Below are positions 44,859 to 54,124 of a stretch of 64,000 nt of DNA, piece after piece. The stretch lies in assembly GCA_965650335.1 (NCBI GenBank), contig CBFGOI010000004.1:39889-103888 (forward strand), in the 5' to 3' direction. The DNA is from Paradesertivirga sp965650335. GTDB lineage: Bacteria; Bacteroidota; Bacteroidia; Sphingobacteriales; Sphingobacteriaceae. A model generated the notes under the pieces. It searched no databases. It worked only from the letters and a program-made list of their open reading frames with translations, and was not told where the DNA came from. Position 1 is the stretch's first letter. The number at the start of each line of letters is the position of its first letter. A program made the position numbers and the translations under genes.

Positions 44859-46772
44859 ATGAAAAGCCTTTTCTTAGCTCTGAGTCTTTTTTTAAGCTCG
44901 TTGGGGTATGCCCAACAAGTTTTATCTCCTGATAAAAAAATCAAGGTGGTTGTGGAAATGCAGCCAGCTGGCCAGAAGGGCTTAGGTCAGCCGTATTTTA
45001 AAGTGCTGTATAAAAAGGAGGCGGCGTATATTGAAGTGCTGCCGGCTTCGCCACTAGGTATTTTAAGGGAGGATCAGCAGTTCGTATCAAATCTCAAATC
45101 CATGGGAGAGAGCAAGGCTGTTGCAGTTCATGACAAATATGAAATGCGGACGGGAAAGCGGAAGCTTTGCGAAAATTTTGGCATTGAAAAAACATTTAAC
45201 TACCAGAATTCATCGAAGCAGCCCCTGAATATCACTATCAGAGTTTATAATGACGGGCTCGCGTTCAGGTATACTTTTCCCAACCGTTCAGATTCCAGTT
45301 TATCTATTAAAGATGAAGCGACTGGTTATGTAATTCCAAAAGGTACGGCAAGATGGATCCAGCCATTTGATCAATCCTATGAGAATTTTTATCCGCTTAA
45401 TACCGATGGAGCTTCTGAAAAGGTCAATGGCGATTGGGGCTATCCTGCTTTGTATAAGGTAAATAACCAGCCATTATGGGTGCTGATTTCAGAGGCAGGT
45501 ATTACCAGGCAAAACTGTGCGGCGAAACTGAACAATAAACAAAACGCAAACCTGTATAAGGTGACTTACCCTGCGGCAAAAAAAAGCTGGCATGGCGGAG
45601 CAGTTTCCAGTTTACCCTGGAAGTCGCAATGGCATGTTATGATAGTAGGAGAACTGTCTGATCTGGTAGAAAGCACCCTGATTACTGATGTGAGCGAACC
45701 TACTTCCTTTAAGGAAACGAAATGGATAGAGCCAGGAAGCGCAGCCTGGGTGTATTGGGCATACAATCATGGTTCAAAGGATTATAAGAGAGTAATAGAA
45801 TACATTGACCTGGCTGTGAAAATGAATTGGCCGTATGTGCTTATTGACTGGGAATGGGATGTAATGGCAAACGGGGGGACTTTAAAGGATGCATTGAATT
45901 ACGCCAAAACTAAAGGCATCAAAACGCTTTTATGGTATAACTCGGGAACTGACTGGCTTGGTGCAAGTCCGGCAGACAGGCTGTTAACACATGAGAAAAG
46001 AGAAAAGGAATTTTCATGGCTAAAAGAGGCTGGGGTATCAGGTATCAAAGTCGATTTTTTTGCAGGAGATCAGCAGGATATGATGAAGTATTATATCGAT
46101 ATTCTTGAAGATGCCGCAAGATACAAGCTACTGGTTAACTTTCACGGAGCTACCTTGCCTCGTGGCTGGGCTCGTACTTATCCTAATTTAATGACCACCG
46201 AAGCCGTGTACGGTGCCGAATGGTATAACAACAAGCCGACTTTAACGGATAAAGCTGCTGCACATAATACAACACTTCCATTTACGCGGAATATCGTAGG
46301 CTCAATGGATTATACCCCTGTAACGTTTTCAAATTCGCAGCACCCGCATATAACGTCCTTTGCTCATGAGCTGGCTTTGGCAGTAGTATTTGAATCTGCG
46401 TTACAGCATTTTGCAGACAGGCCCTCTGCGTTTTATGATTTAGCGGAAGAACCGCGGAAATTTCTACAGAATTTTCCAACAACCTGGGATGAAACTAAGC
46501 TGATAAACGGCTATCCGGGCGAAATGGTTGTTATTGCGCGAAGAAAAGGTAAGCTCTGGTATGTAGCCGGGCTTAATGGGAAAGACTCTCCGCAAACCCT
46601 GAATCTTAATTTGAACTTTTTGGGCAACTCAGGTTATTCTTTCCAACTCTTTAAGGACGGAGCCGATACAAAGTCTATTGCAAGCGAAAGCAGAAGCATC
46701 AAAAAATCAAATACGCTCCAAATTCAATGCCTGCCCCGGGGAGGCTTTGCCGGGGTAATCAGCGACAGATAA
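44859..46772 (+). CDS. GH97 glycosidase, predicted retaining alpha-galactosidase type
   Basis: A 637-residue secreted enzyme with signal peptide MKSLFLALSLFLSSLGYAQQ, then the GH97 N-terminal beta domain, the (beta/alpha)8 catalytic domain (from about residue 290, VYWAYNHGSKDYKRVIEYID) and a C-terminal beta domain. GIKVDFFAGD supplies D399, which lines up with the Asp nucleophile of retaining GH97 enzymes; inverting SusB-type members lack it. E454 in TTEAVYGAEWY, 55 residues on, fits the acid/base, the same spacing I recall for the Bacteroides retaining alpha-galactosidase. This favours alpha-galactosidase over alpha-glucosidase. It is followed after 30 bases by a GH29 remnant and then the intact GH29 gene. 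Confidence 0.92.
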   Translation: MKSLFLALSLFLSSLGYAQQVLSPDKKIKVVVEMQPAGQKGLGQPYFKVLYKKEAAYIEVLPASPLGILREDQQFVSNLKSMGESKAVAVHDKYEMRTGKRKLCENFGIEKTFNYQNSSKQPLNITIRVYNDGLAFRYTFPNRSDSSLSIKDEATGYVIPKGTARWIQPFDQSYENFYPLNTDGASEKVNGDWGYPALYKVNNQPLWVLISEAGITRQNCAAKLNNKQNANLYKVTYPAAKKSWHGGAVSSLPWKSQWHVMIVGELSDLVESTLITDVSEPTSFKETKWIEPGSAAWVYWAYNHGSKDYKRVIEYIDLAVKMNWPYVLIDWEWDVMANGGTLKDALNYAKTKGIKTLLWYNSGTDWLGASPADRLLTHEKREKEFSWLKEAGVSGIKVDFFAGDQQDMMKYYIDILEDAARYKLLVNFHGATLPRGWARTYPNLMTTEAVYGAEWYNNKPTLTDKAAAHNTTLPFTRNIVGSMDYTPVTFSNSQHPHITSFAHELALAVVFESALQHFADRPSAFYDLAEEPRKFLQNFPTTWDETKLINGYPGEMVVIARRKGKLWYVAGLNGKDSPQTLNLNLNFLGNSGYSFQLFKDGADTKSIASESRSIKKSNTLQIQCLPRGGFAGVISDR

Positions 46773-46802
46773 TTAAACATAGAAAATTAACAAATCTGTG
46801 CT

Positions 46803-46916
46803 TACAGAATATATCATGTTGAAAAATATGAACATCCGTTAAGGTTTGGATTCAAAGATGTAATTAATGAATGGAAGGCTGAACTTTGGGATCCGGAAAG
46901 TCTGGTTTCTTTAAAA
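46803..46916 (+). pseudogene. Fragment of a second GH29-type fucosidase gene
   Basis: One open stretch reads YRIYHVEKYEHPLRFGFKDV and continues INEWKAELWDPESLVSL, the N-terminal signature of a GH29 subgroup where FGFKD is followed by W-A-E-W-DP-LV. It differs from the intact gene, so it is a distinct enzyme type rather than a copy. The frame ends where the sequence joins the upstream region of the intact fucosidase gene, near AGAAATATGC. No start and no downstream part are present, so this is a truncated relic. Confidence 0.75.
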
Positions 46917-47017
46917 TCAGAAATATGCAGTCTCCCACCTTTATAAGAAAATTGATTTATGGATATTAACAATCGATTATTGACGTCATATATAAGCATT
47001 CACGATAAAACTAAAAC

Positions 47018-48802
47018 ATGATAATGAAAAAGGGGTTGCTGATTTTTTATTTAGTTATTGCTATTACCCAATTAAAAGCACAAGAAAGACTAGTCAATAG
47101 TCAGAAGCTGGAATGGTGGCGAGATGCCCGGTTTGGATTATTCATTCATTGGGGCCCCGTTACGCTTACCGGTGCCGAAATAAGCTGGAGTATGCGTACC
47201 GACCAGTCCTGGAGTAAACCCCATGTACCACGGGAAATATACGAACAGCTCTATAAACAATTTAACCCTGTAAAATTTGATGCCCGCCAATGGGTTAAGA
47301 ACGCTCAGAATGCCGGAATGAAATACATCGTTTTTGTGGCCAAACATCATGATGGTTTTGCACTCTGGGATTCAAAACTCACTGAATACAAAATAACAAA
47401 CACGCCTTTCGGACGGGATGTTCTTCGGGAATTATCTGATGCCGCAAAAGAAGCCAATATGCCCTTTGGCGTTTATTTTTCACCCGGAGACTGGCGAGAT
47501 CCTGATTGTCGTGCAAAAACGAATGATGTTTTTGTGAAACGAATGCACGGTTATCTTACCGAACTCCTTACCAACTATGATATTAAGCTTCTATGGTTTG
47601 ATTATGATGGCTTCCCTAACCCAAGTTTACCCGAAGAAACAGCTACATTGGTGCGGAAATTAAAGCCGGGAATAATCATCAATAATCGCCTGGAGCCTCT
47701 TCATCCCGATGAATCACACGGAATGATTGGCAAATGGGGCGATTATGCAACTCCGGAAAACCGGGTAGGTAGTTATTGCGATACTGCGCCATGGGAAACC
47801 TGTGCCACTTTGGGGAGAGGGTGGTCATGGAGATCAAACGACAAACCTAATAACCTTCGATTTGCACTACGAACATTAATTAGTTGTGCAGGAGGAGATG
47901 GGAATCTTCTTCTTAACGTTGGACCTAACGCACTTGGTGAATTCCAAGCTGATTTTGTCGGAAGGCTGAATGAAATAGGATCCTGGATGAAAATAAATGG
48001 AGAATCTATTTATGGAACTCGCGGAGGCCCATACGTTCCAACAACCGATTATGCAAGTACCCGTAAACGAGACATAATATATATACATGCCTTTAACTTT
48101 AAACGAAACAAGCTTGTGTTACCAAACCTGCCTGCAAAAATCACGAAAGCAACCCTGATGGATGGTACACCTGTGGTGTTTCAAAATACGAAGAACGCAC
48201 TTACTATTACTGTTGATTCTCAAAAACAAACCCCAATTGTTACCTTGATAAAACTCAATATTGACCGGCTTTCTGGTAAAGTAAAGGCCATTTACCCCCG
48301 ATCTGTAAGCGGGTCACTGGCGTATCTTAAACCCGCGAGAGTGTCCAGTAGTATAGCTCCCTTGTTTATGCACACAGCAGAGGCTGCAATTGATGATAAC
48401 TTTACCACTTTCTGGAGTCTCGGTCGAAACGATTCAGTTGCTGCAACCATTATTGGCAAAAAGTTTGAGACCCAGCATGATCCAAAATCTGAAGTATGGA
48501 AGAAATCAGGATGGCTGGAAGTAGATTTAGGTGCCCAAAAAACGATTACAAGAGCAATTATTCGGGAACTTTCAGGAAATGATTATTCGCCCGTAACTTC
48601 ATTTAGTATTGATTTCCAGAAAAAAGGGGTATGGAAGACAGCCATTAATGGTACAACTATAGGGAAAATCTCCAAAGTTGTAATTCTGCCGAAGCCAATA
48701 ACTGCCCGGAAATTCCGTCTGTCAATAGTGGCAGAAGGTCGGCCGGCAATCACTGAATTTCAAATATTTGAAACATCTGGTAAAGATTTAGCTACTAAAT
48801 AA
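47018..48802 (+). CDS. GH29 alpha-L-fucosidase with C-terminal F5/8-type C domain
   Basis: A 594-residue secreted enzyme. A second ATG at 47024 (MKKGLLIFYLVIAITQLKAQ) gives a tighter signal peptide and may be the real start. The GH29 domain begins with LEWWRDARFGLFIHWG, followed by KYIVFVAKHHDGFALWDS and LLWFDYDGFP, whose first Asp (about D195) is the expected nucleophile; GGDGNLLLNVGP closes the core. The C-terminal 150 residues form an F5/8-type C beta domain (TAEAAIDDNFTTFW, GWLEVDLGAQKTITRAIIRE). It releases alpha-linked L-fucose. The ECF sigma gene follows after 150 bases. Confidence 0.95.
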   Translation: MIMKKGLLIFYLVIAITQLKAQERLVNSQKLEWWRDARFGLFIHWGPVTLTGAEISWSMRTDQSWSKPHVPREIYEQLYKQFNPVKFDARQWVKNAQNAGMKYIVFVAKHHDGFALWDSKLTEYKITNTPFGRDVLRELSDAAKEANMPFGVYFSPGDWRDPDCRAKTNDVFVKRMHGYLTELLTNYDIKLLWFDYDGFPNPSLPEETATLVRKLKPGIIINNRLEPLHPDESHGMIGKWGDYATPENRVGSYCDTAPWETCATLGRGWSWRSNDKPNNLRFALRTLISCAGGDGNLLLNVGPNALGEFQADFVGRLNEIGSWMKINGESIYGTRGGPYVPTTDYASTRKRDIIYIHAFNFKRNKLVLPNLPAKITKATLMDGTPVVFQNTKNALTITVDSQKQTPIVTLIKLNIDRLSGKVKAIYPRSVSGSLAYLKPARVSSSIAPLFMHTAEAAIDDNFTTFWSLGRNDSVAATIIGKKFETQHDPKSEVWKKSGWLEVDLGAQKTITRAIIRELSGNDYSPVTSFSIDFQKKGVWKTAINGTTIGKISKVVILPKPITARKFRLSIVAEGRPAITEFQIFETSGKDLATK

Positions 48803-48944
48803 TTGAAGAAATAAAGTGAAGTTCCAGATAATTCTGTTTCGAATTTATTTTATAAGCTACTCACAATTAATGCCGACATATATGCTATGTGTCTCCTTGG
48901 CCTGCATTAGCAATAGAGGGAAAAGATGGTTATCTTTATAGTAT

Positions 48945-48951
48945 AAGGAGG
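48945..48951 (+). promoter_or_regulatory. Strong Shine-Dalgarno site of the ECF sigma gene
   Basis: AAGGAGG lies 11 bases before the ATG at 48963. Such a site is rare in this window and supports that start; the GTG at 48951 would overlap it. Confidence 0.6.
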
Positions 48952-48962
48952 TGAGTGAGATA

Positions 48963-49514
48963 ATGCCAAGAGAAATTTCAATAGAACTTTTAAAAGCAGG
49001 AGATCAAACGGCTTTTAAACAGATCTTTGATTTATTCCATAAACGGTTGTGCTTATTTGCTTTGGGAATTACTACTGATGATTCGGCGGAAGATATTGTA
49101 CAAGAGGCTTTTGTTAAATTATGGGAACGAAAAGAAAATTTTAACACTATTGATTCTATAAAAGCATTTTTATATCTAACAGTAAAAAACACCTGCCTTA
49201 ATCTTTATAAGCACAAGCAGGTAATTCAAAAACACTCCCAGTCTTTAACTGAGATGATGGATGAGATAAGTGTAGACCACAAAATGGTCGAGGCCGAAGT
49301 CGCATCCCAAATCAGGCAAGCTCTTGAGCAATTACCCGATGGATATAGAAAAGTTATATATCTTGGCTATTTCGAGGGCCTAAGTAACCAGCAGGCGGCT
49401 GATCATTTAAATGTATCTATTAATACCGTAAAAACCCAAAAAGTTCGAGGACTACGAATTTTAAGAGATTTCATAAAAAAGCTTCCCTATGCTTTTTTAT
49501 TCGTCTACTTATAA
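48963..49514 (+). CDS. ECF-type RNA polymerase sigma factor, no adjacent fecR
   Basis: A 183-residue sigma-70 factor of the Bacteroidetes-expanded ECF group, started at ATG 48963 rather than GTG 48951. Region 2 spans about residues 20-85 (FKQIFDLFHKRLCLFALGIT, DIVQEAFVKLWERKENF) and region 4 about 120-175 (LEQLPDGYRKVIYLGYFEGL, NVSINTVKTQKVRGLRIL). It redirects RNA polymerase when freed by its anti-sigma factor. No FecR gene follows, unlike the usual arrangement; the only FecR in view is at 27674. A decayed copy lies inverted at 44119-44253. Confidence 0.93.
   Translation: MPREISIELLKAGDQTAFKQIFDLFHKRLCLFALGITTDDSAEDIVQEAFVKLWERKENFNTIDSIKAFLYLTVKNTCLNLYKHKQVIQKHSQSLTEMMDEISVDHKMVEAEVASQIRQALEQLPDGYRKVIYLGYFEGLSNQQAADHLNVSINTVKTQKVRGLRILRDFIKKLPYAFLFVYL
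49473..49500 (+). terminator. Terminator overlapping the end of the sigma gene
   Basis: ATAAAAAAGC and GCTTTTTTAT form a 10-bp A/T-rich stem with an 8-base loop inside the last codons. The U run is part of the right arm. The same sequence survives in the decayed copy at 44130-44150. Confidence 0.45.
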
Positions 49515-50061
49515 ATTTCCCGAGTTTATTCTAATAGCCACATGTATATCATTGATGTTTTTGGAGAATACAGGTAAAGGACCCTTGTACTTAGGAGATA
49601 CGTTTTATGGTGTTGTTCTTTCTCTTAACGGATGGTCAGACTCAAGAGTGGTGGAGAGAAGAGAACATGAAATATGCATACGATTAGCCATTATCCTCTC
49701 TCTTATTCCTGATGAATTGAATAAGCTTTAACTTTTCCTTATCTGCCTCTGCAATCCGAGTTCCTTTCTCCGAGTAATCCTTATCCACCTGAATACTTCA
49801 AAACTCATAATTGCGCTTACCTTTGCCACTACCATTTTTGGTGTATATCTCTAACTAAGCACTAAATTTACCGGATTTAAGTTTTTGATATCGTACCCTT
49901 ACATGTTATTTTGTTACTCGATATATTTTAAAAAGAATCAACCAAAGTTTAAATAAGAACTAGTTGGAAATGATAAACAAGATAACATCAATAGGCTTTA
50001 AGACAACATATTGACTCAATAAAATTATCGTATTTTATTCCATTTTTATATAAATCAAAGC
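49515..50061. other. Gap after the sigma gene with coding-like relics
   Basis: No intact gene is seen. An 80-codon + frame at 49489-49731 overlaps the sigma gene and has no family pattern. On the - strand, about 49860-49690 reads TKNGSGKGKRNYEF, a stop, then VDKDYSEKGTRIAEADKEKL and KLIQFIRNKREDNG before a stop, which looks like the end of a lost gene that I cannot name. A weakly similar stretch occurs on the - strand at about 35600-35713. Confidence 0.3.
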
Positions 50062-51192
50062 ATGGCCGGAATTTATCTCCATATCCCCTTTTGCAAACAA
50101 GCTTGTCATTATTGCGATTTTCATTTCACTACTTCGCTGAAGTATAAAGATGAGCTTTTGCATGCCATGCATTCCGAACTTGATCTGCAACAAGGCTACC
50201 TTGACAAACAAAGCATTGAAACCATCTACTTTGGCGGCGGCACTCCTTCCCTGATTGGTGTTACAGAAATCCAAAAATTGATTGACAAAATCATGCAAAT
50301 TCATCTCGTCAGCCCGGATGCAGAAATTACACTGGAAGCCAACCCCGATGATTTAGATATTGCAACCGTCCGGGATTTAAAACATACCAGTATTAACCGC
50401 TTCAGCATCGGGATTCAGTCTTTTTTTGAAGAAGATCTTTTATGGATGAACCGGGCACATAACGCTGCGGAAGCGGATAGTTCGGTGAAACGCGTACAGG
50501 ATGCAGGCTTTGAAAATATAACCCTGGATCTGATCTATGGATATCCATTGCTAAGCGATCAAAAATGGAAGTCGAACATTAAAAAGGTCATCGACCTAAA
50601 TATTCCGCATGTTTCTGCTTATGCGATGACGGTAGAACCGAAAACAGCGTTAGCATCTTTCATCGCGAAAGGCAAACAAGAGGCAATTAATGAAACTCAA
50701 AGTGCATCTCAATATCTGGAACTCATTGATTCGCTTTCGGAAGCTGGTTTTGAACATTATGAAACTTCAAATTTCGCAAAGCCCGGTCGCTATTCAAAAC
50801 ACAACACTAATTACTGGAAAGGCGTTTCTTACCTCGGCATTGGCCCCTCAGCACATTCCTTCAATGGTGAAACCAGGCAATGGAACGTCGCTAATAATGC
50901 AAAATATATCGATGGAATTCTAAAAGGCAATATCCCTGCAGAGCAGGAAATTCTTACCACCGAAAATCGGGTGAATGAGTACATTATGACCTCTTTACGA
51001 ACCAAGTGGGGTATGCATTTGAATGAAATTGAAAGCAGATTTGGGTCAGATTATAAAGTACAGGTCGAAGGCGGTCTACAACCTTTCATTGAAAAAAACC
51101 AGATTATTCTGGAGAATAATATAGCCACACTTACATCTCGGGGTAAACTTTTCGCCGACAGAATCAGCTCTGAATTATTCGTGGAAGAGTAA
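50062..51192 (+). CDS. hemW: HemW, radical SAM haem chaperone (formerly coproporphyrinogen oxidase-like)
   Basis: A 376-residue radical SAM protein. The iron-sulfur cysteines C11, C15 and C18 appear in IPFCKQACHYC, with YFGGGTPSLIG and the SAM-site EANPDD and RFSIGIQSF segments further on. YLGIGPSAHSF and a C-terminal winged-helix-like region (RVNEYIMTSLRTKWG) complete the family pattern. HemW binds haem and is thought to deliver it to respiratory enzymes rather than make protoporphyrin. It begins the + strand block after the glycan island. Confidence 0.93.
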   Translation: MAGIYLHIPFCKQACHYCDFHFTTSLKYKDELLHAMHSELDLQQGYLDKQSIETIYFGGGTPSLIGVTEIQKLIDKIMQIHLVSPDAEITLEANPDDLDIATVRDLKHTSINRFSIGIQSFFEEDLLWMNRAHNAAEADSSVKRVQDAGFENITLDLIYGYPLLSDQKWKSNIKKVIDLNIPHVSAYAMTVEPKTALASFIAKGKQEAINETQSASQYLELIDSLSEAGFEHYETSNFAKPGRYSKHNTNYWKGVSYLGIGPSAHSFNGETRQWNVANNAKYIDGILKGNIPAEQEILTTENRVNEYIMTSLRTKWGMHLNEIESRFGSDYKVQVEGGLQPFIEKNQIILENNIATLTSRGKLFADRISSELFVEE

Positions 51193-51323
51193 GAAACCGG
51201 GAGCATTTCAACATTTTTCTCCCTAACCAACAGATACTTATAAAAAAATACGCGAGCCGAAAAATCCGGACTACAGTAATCCTCCGTAATTCCTCATGAT
51301 TACAAATTAAACCCTTATACAAC

Positions 51324-51869
51324 ATGAAGAAAATTTTTACTGTAATGGCATTAGCAGCTAGTGTAATTACAACTCAATCGTTCGCTCAGAAAACTAAAAT
51401 GGTAGGTGGGGCAGCCATGTATCCTACAAAAGACATTGTAGACAATGCTGTGAACTCTAAAGACCATACTACCCTGGTTGCTGCAGTTAAAGCTGCCGGA
51501 TTGGTAGAAACGCTTAAATCGGATGGACCATTTACCGTATTTGCCCCTACCAATACTGCATTCGATAAATTGCCCCAGGGAACGGTAGCTACCCTTTTAA
51601 AACCAGAAAACAAAGCCATGCTTAGTTCTATTTTAACGTCTCACGTGTTGGCCGGTAAATTCAGCTCTTCCGAAATTGCGGCCGCTATTAAAGCAGGCAA
51701 AGGCACAGCGGAATTTAAAACCGTGAACGGTGGAAAAGTTTGGGCCATGATGAAAGGTAAAGACCTGATTTTAAAAGATGAAAAAGGTGGACTATCAAAA
51801 GTCACAATAGCCGACGTATTTCAAAAAAATGGGGTGATACATGTTATTGATACAGTAATAATGCCTTAA
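51324..51869 (+). CDS. Secreted fasciclin (FAS1) domain protein
   Basis: A 181-residue protein with signal peptide (MKKIFTVMALAASVITTQSFAQ) and one FAS1 domain: TLVAAVKAAGLVETLKSDGP, FTVFAPTNTAFDKLP, then LTSHVLAGKFSS and NGVIHVIDTVIMP at the end. FAS1 proteins mediate adhesion or matrix contact; in bacteria the role is often unknown. It is monocistronic, with a good terminator after it. Confidence 0.92.
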   Translation: MKKIFTVMALAASVITTQSFAQKTKMVGGAAMYPTKDIVDNAVNSKDHTTLVAAVKAAGLVETLKSDGPFTVFAPTNTAFDKLPQGTVATLLKPENKAMLSSILTSHVLAGKFSSSEIAAAIKAGKGTAEFKTVNGGKVWAMMKGKDLILKDEKGGLSKVTIADVFQKNGVIHVIDTVIMP

Positions 51870-51887
51870 ATACATTTAGGTTGACCT

Positions 51888-51914
51888 GAAAAACCCGCCA
51901 CAGGTGGGTTTTTC
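51888..51914. terminator. Intrinsic terminator after the FAS1 gene
   Basis: GAAAAACCCGCC pairs with GGTGGGTTTTTC (one G-T pair) around ACA, followed by ATTTTAT. The right arm's T run makes it strong on the + strand; the A run gives a T run on the - strand too. Confidence 0.82.
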
Positions 51915-51989
51915 ATTTTATAACTCATCAAACCAAGCAAATCAAAGCTGTTAAATAAACCTTTTTAATTATAAACAATACATTTGTCC

Positions 51990-52871
51990 ATGCATCAGGT
52001 AGTTTGTTTTGGAGAAATATTGTGGGACAATTTTCCGAACGGAAGAATGGCAGGAGGAGCCCCAATGAACGTGGCTTTACATCTGCATAGACAAGGCATA
52101 GATAGCCGCTTAATCAGCAGCGTGGGAAATGACCAGAACGGAAAAGATCTAATAGACTTCCTTTTGCAGCATGGCTTATCCATTGAATATGTTCAGCAGC
52201 ATAAAACCTTACCTACCGGGATAGTTGAGGTAAAACTTGACGAAAACAAACAAGCCACATACACTATCGTGGAACCCGTTGCCTGGGATGAAATTGTTTA
52301 CACCGAAAAACTGACTCGGCTAAGCCACACGGCGGATGCCCTGGTATTTGGAAGTTTAGCCTGCCGCAGCACAACAAGCTACCATACTCTATTGAAATTA
52401 ATTGAAACGAGTAAAGTCTCGATTTTCGATATGAATTTGCGTCCACCACATTTCAACATGGGTATTCTTGAAAATTTAATGAATAAAAGCACTGTTCTGA
52501 AAGTAAACGAACATGAACTGGAATATCTTAAAATCCATGTATCGCTTAAAGCAGGAGATATTGAAGGGCAATTAAAAGAGATAAGCGATATTACACAAAC
52601 CCCAACCATTTGTGTTACCCTGGGCGACAGGGGCGCATGTATTTTTCATGAAGGAGAATTTTACACTCACCCCGGCTTTTCAATAGAAGTTGCCGATACC
52701 GTAGGCGCCGGAGATTCTTTTCTGGCAGCGTTTATTTATGGCTATTTACAAAACATGCCCTTGCAGCAAACCTTAACCAGAGCTTGCGCAGCAGGCGCTT
52801 TAGTTGCTTCAAGACATGGCGCCAATCCCGGGTATACTCTTGACGATATTGCCGAGATCGCCAATTTTTAA
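51990..52871 (+). CDS. PfkB-family carbohydrate kinase (fructokinase-like)
   Basis: A 293-residue sugar kinase. ATG 51990 is preferred over the TTG at 51984. The N-terminal sugar-binding motif is GGAPMNVALHLHRQG, and the C-terminal ATP site is DTVGAGDSFLAAF with the catalytic Asp. Members phosphorylate fructose, ribose or related sugars; the short GEILWDNFPNG start resembles fructokinases. The substrate cannot be fixed from sequence. It is followed after 75 bases by the VWA gene. Confidence 0.9.
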   Translation: MHQVVCFGEILWDNFPNGRMAGGAPMNVALHLHRQGIDSRLISSVGNDQNGKDLIDFLLQHGLSIEYVQQHKTLPTGIVEVKLDENKQATYTIVEPVAWDEIVYTEKLTRLSHTADALVFGSLACRSTTSYHTLLKLIETSKVSIFDMNLRPPHFNMGILENLMNKSTVLKVNEHELEYLKIHVSLKAGDIEGQLKEISDITQTPTICVTLGDRGACIFHEGEFYTHPGFSIEVADTVGAGDSFLAAFIYGYLQNMPLQQTLTRACAAGALVASRHGANPGYTLDDIAEIANF

Positions 52872-52946
52872 TTTTACATCCTCATAACATCCCCTGCAAT
52901 ACAAACATTTAAATTCGTTATAAGGTATATCAATATAAGGTAAATC

Positions 52947-54044
52947 ATGCGCGGCCACTCCTTTTCAAAATATATATCGAATGAACTTCCAAAAGGAGGT
53001 TTTGACGAACTCTTGAAGCTGTTTCTCGAGCTGCTTAACTATACCTCCGGTGATGCCAATGAGGCGCTTACCTGGATGAATGAACTCGACAAACAGTACA
53101 AACTCACCAATGATGAGTATGGAATGGGAGACTTCATAGAAGATCTGAAGAATAAAGGTTACCTGAGTTCTGATGATGAAAAAGGAGGATTTAAGATTAC
53201 CGGTAAAACCGAGCAAAGCATTCGCAAATCAGCACTCGAAGAAATCTTCGGAAAGTTGAAAAAATCGGGCAAAGGAAGTCATAATACCAACATTTCTGGC
53301 ATTGGCGAAGAAAAGAATGCTGACCGGCGCGAATTTCAGTTCGGAGATAGCCTGGACCAGATCGACATGACCGCTTCAATCCATAATGCTCAGATTAACC
53401 ATGGCATCGGCGACTTTACACTCACCGAACGCGACCTGGAAGTAGAAGAAAAAGATTACAAATCAATTTCTTCAACAGTATTGATGATCGACATTTCTCA
53501 CTCAATGATTCTTTACGGAGAAGACCGGATAACTCCTGCAAAAAAAGTAGCGATGGCGCTTGCCGAATTAATCAAAACGAAATATCCTAAAGACACCCTG
53601 GATATTGTTGTTTTTGGGAACGATGCCTGGCCTATAACATTAAAAGAACTACCGTATTTACAGGTGGGGCCTTACCATACCAACACATACGCCGGACTTG
53701 AGCTCGCTGCTGATATTCTTCGAAGGAGAAAAACGCATAATAAACAGATATTTATGATCACAGATGGCAAGCCAACCTGCCTGAAAGAAGGTAATAAATA
53801 TTACAAAAACAGCATCGGATTAGATCGCAAGGTTGTCAATAAAACGCTGAACAAAGCTGCGGAGTGTAAACGTCTGAACATCCCCATTACAACTTTCATG
53901 ATTGCAAAAGATCCCTATCTGCAACAGTTTGTTCGTAAGTTTACCGAAATTAACGGAGGCAAGGCATTCTACAGTTCACTGAAAGGATTGGGCGAATACA
54001 TATTTGAAGATTACATCAGAAACAGAAGAAGAACAGTAAGATAA
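52947..54044 (+). CDS. VWA-domain protein (partner of MoxR ATPase)
   Basis: A 365-residue protein with a helical N-terminal half and a C-terminal von Willebrand A domain (from about residue 175). The MIDAS metal site is present: DISHS (within LMIDISHSM), a Thr-bearing loop, and MITDGKPTC. No signal or membrane helix is seen, so it is cytosolic. VWA proteins act with MoxR AAA+ ATPases in cofactor insertion or complex assembly. The MoxR gene follows 80 bases later, in an order opposite to the usual ATPase-first arrangement. Confidence 0.9.
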   Translation: MRGHSFSKYISNELPKGGFDELLKLFLELLNYTSGDANEALTWMNELDKQYKLTNDEYGMGDFIEDLKNKGYLSSDDEKGGFKITGKTEQSIRKSALEEIFGKLKKSGKGSHNTNISGIGEEKNADRREFQFGDSLDQIDMTASIHNAQINHGIGDFTLTERDLEVEEKDYKSISSTVLMIDISHSMILYGEDRITPAKKVAMALAELIKTKYPKDTLDIVVFGNDAWPITLKELPYLQVGPYHTNTYAGLELAADILRRRKTHNKQIFMITDGKPTCLKEGNKYYKNSIGLDRKVVNKTLNKAAECKRLNIPITTFMIAKDPYLQQFVRKFTEINGGKAFYSSLKGLGEYIFEDYIRNRRRTVR

Positions 54045-54124
54045 ACGGTCTGAAAGCGAAAAGCCGACGAGCAGGATGTATGCAGGAACGAACGGATTCC
54101 TCTTTCAGACTATCCAAAAAAAAA

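Noticed and set aside
49489..49731. 80-codon frame after the sigma gene
   Set aside because: It overlaps the end of the sigma gene, has no family pattern or signal, and the surrounding DNA looks decayed.
51979..51986. TACATTTG promoter box before the PfkB gene
   Set aside because: It matches TAnnTTTG, but a start of transcription from it would fall at or after the ATG at 51990, and no TTG element is suitably placed.
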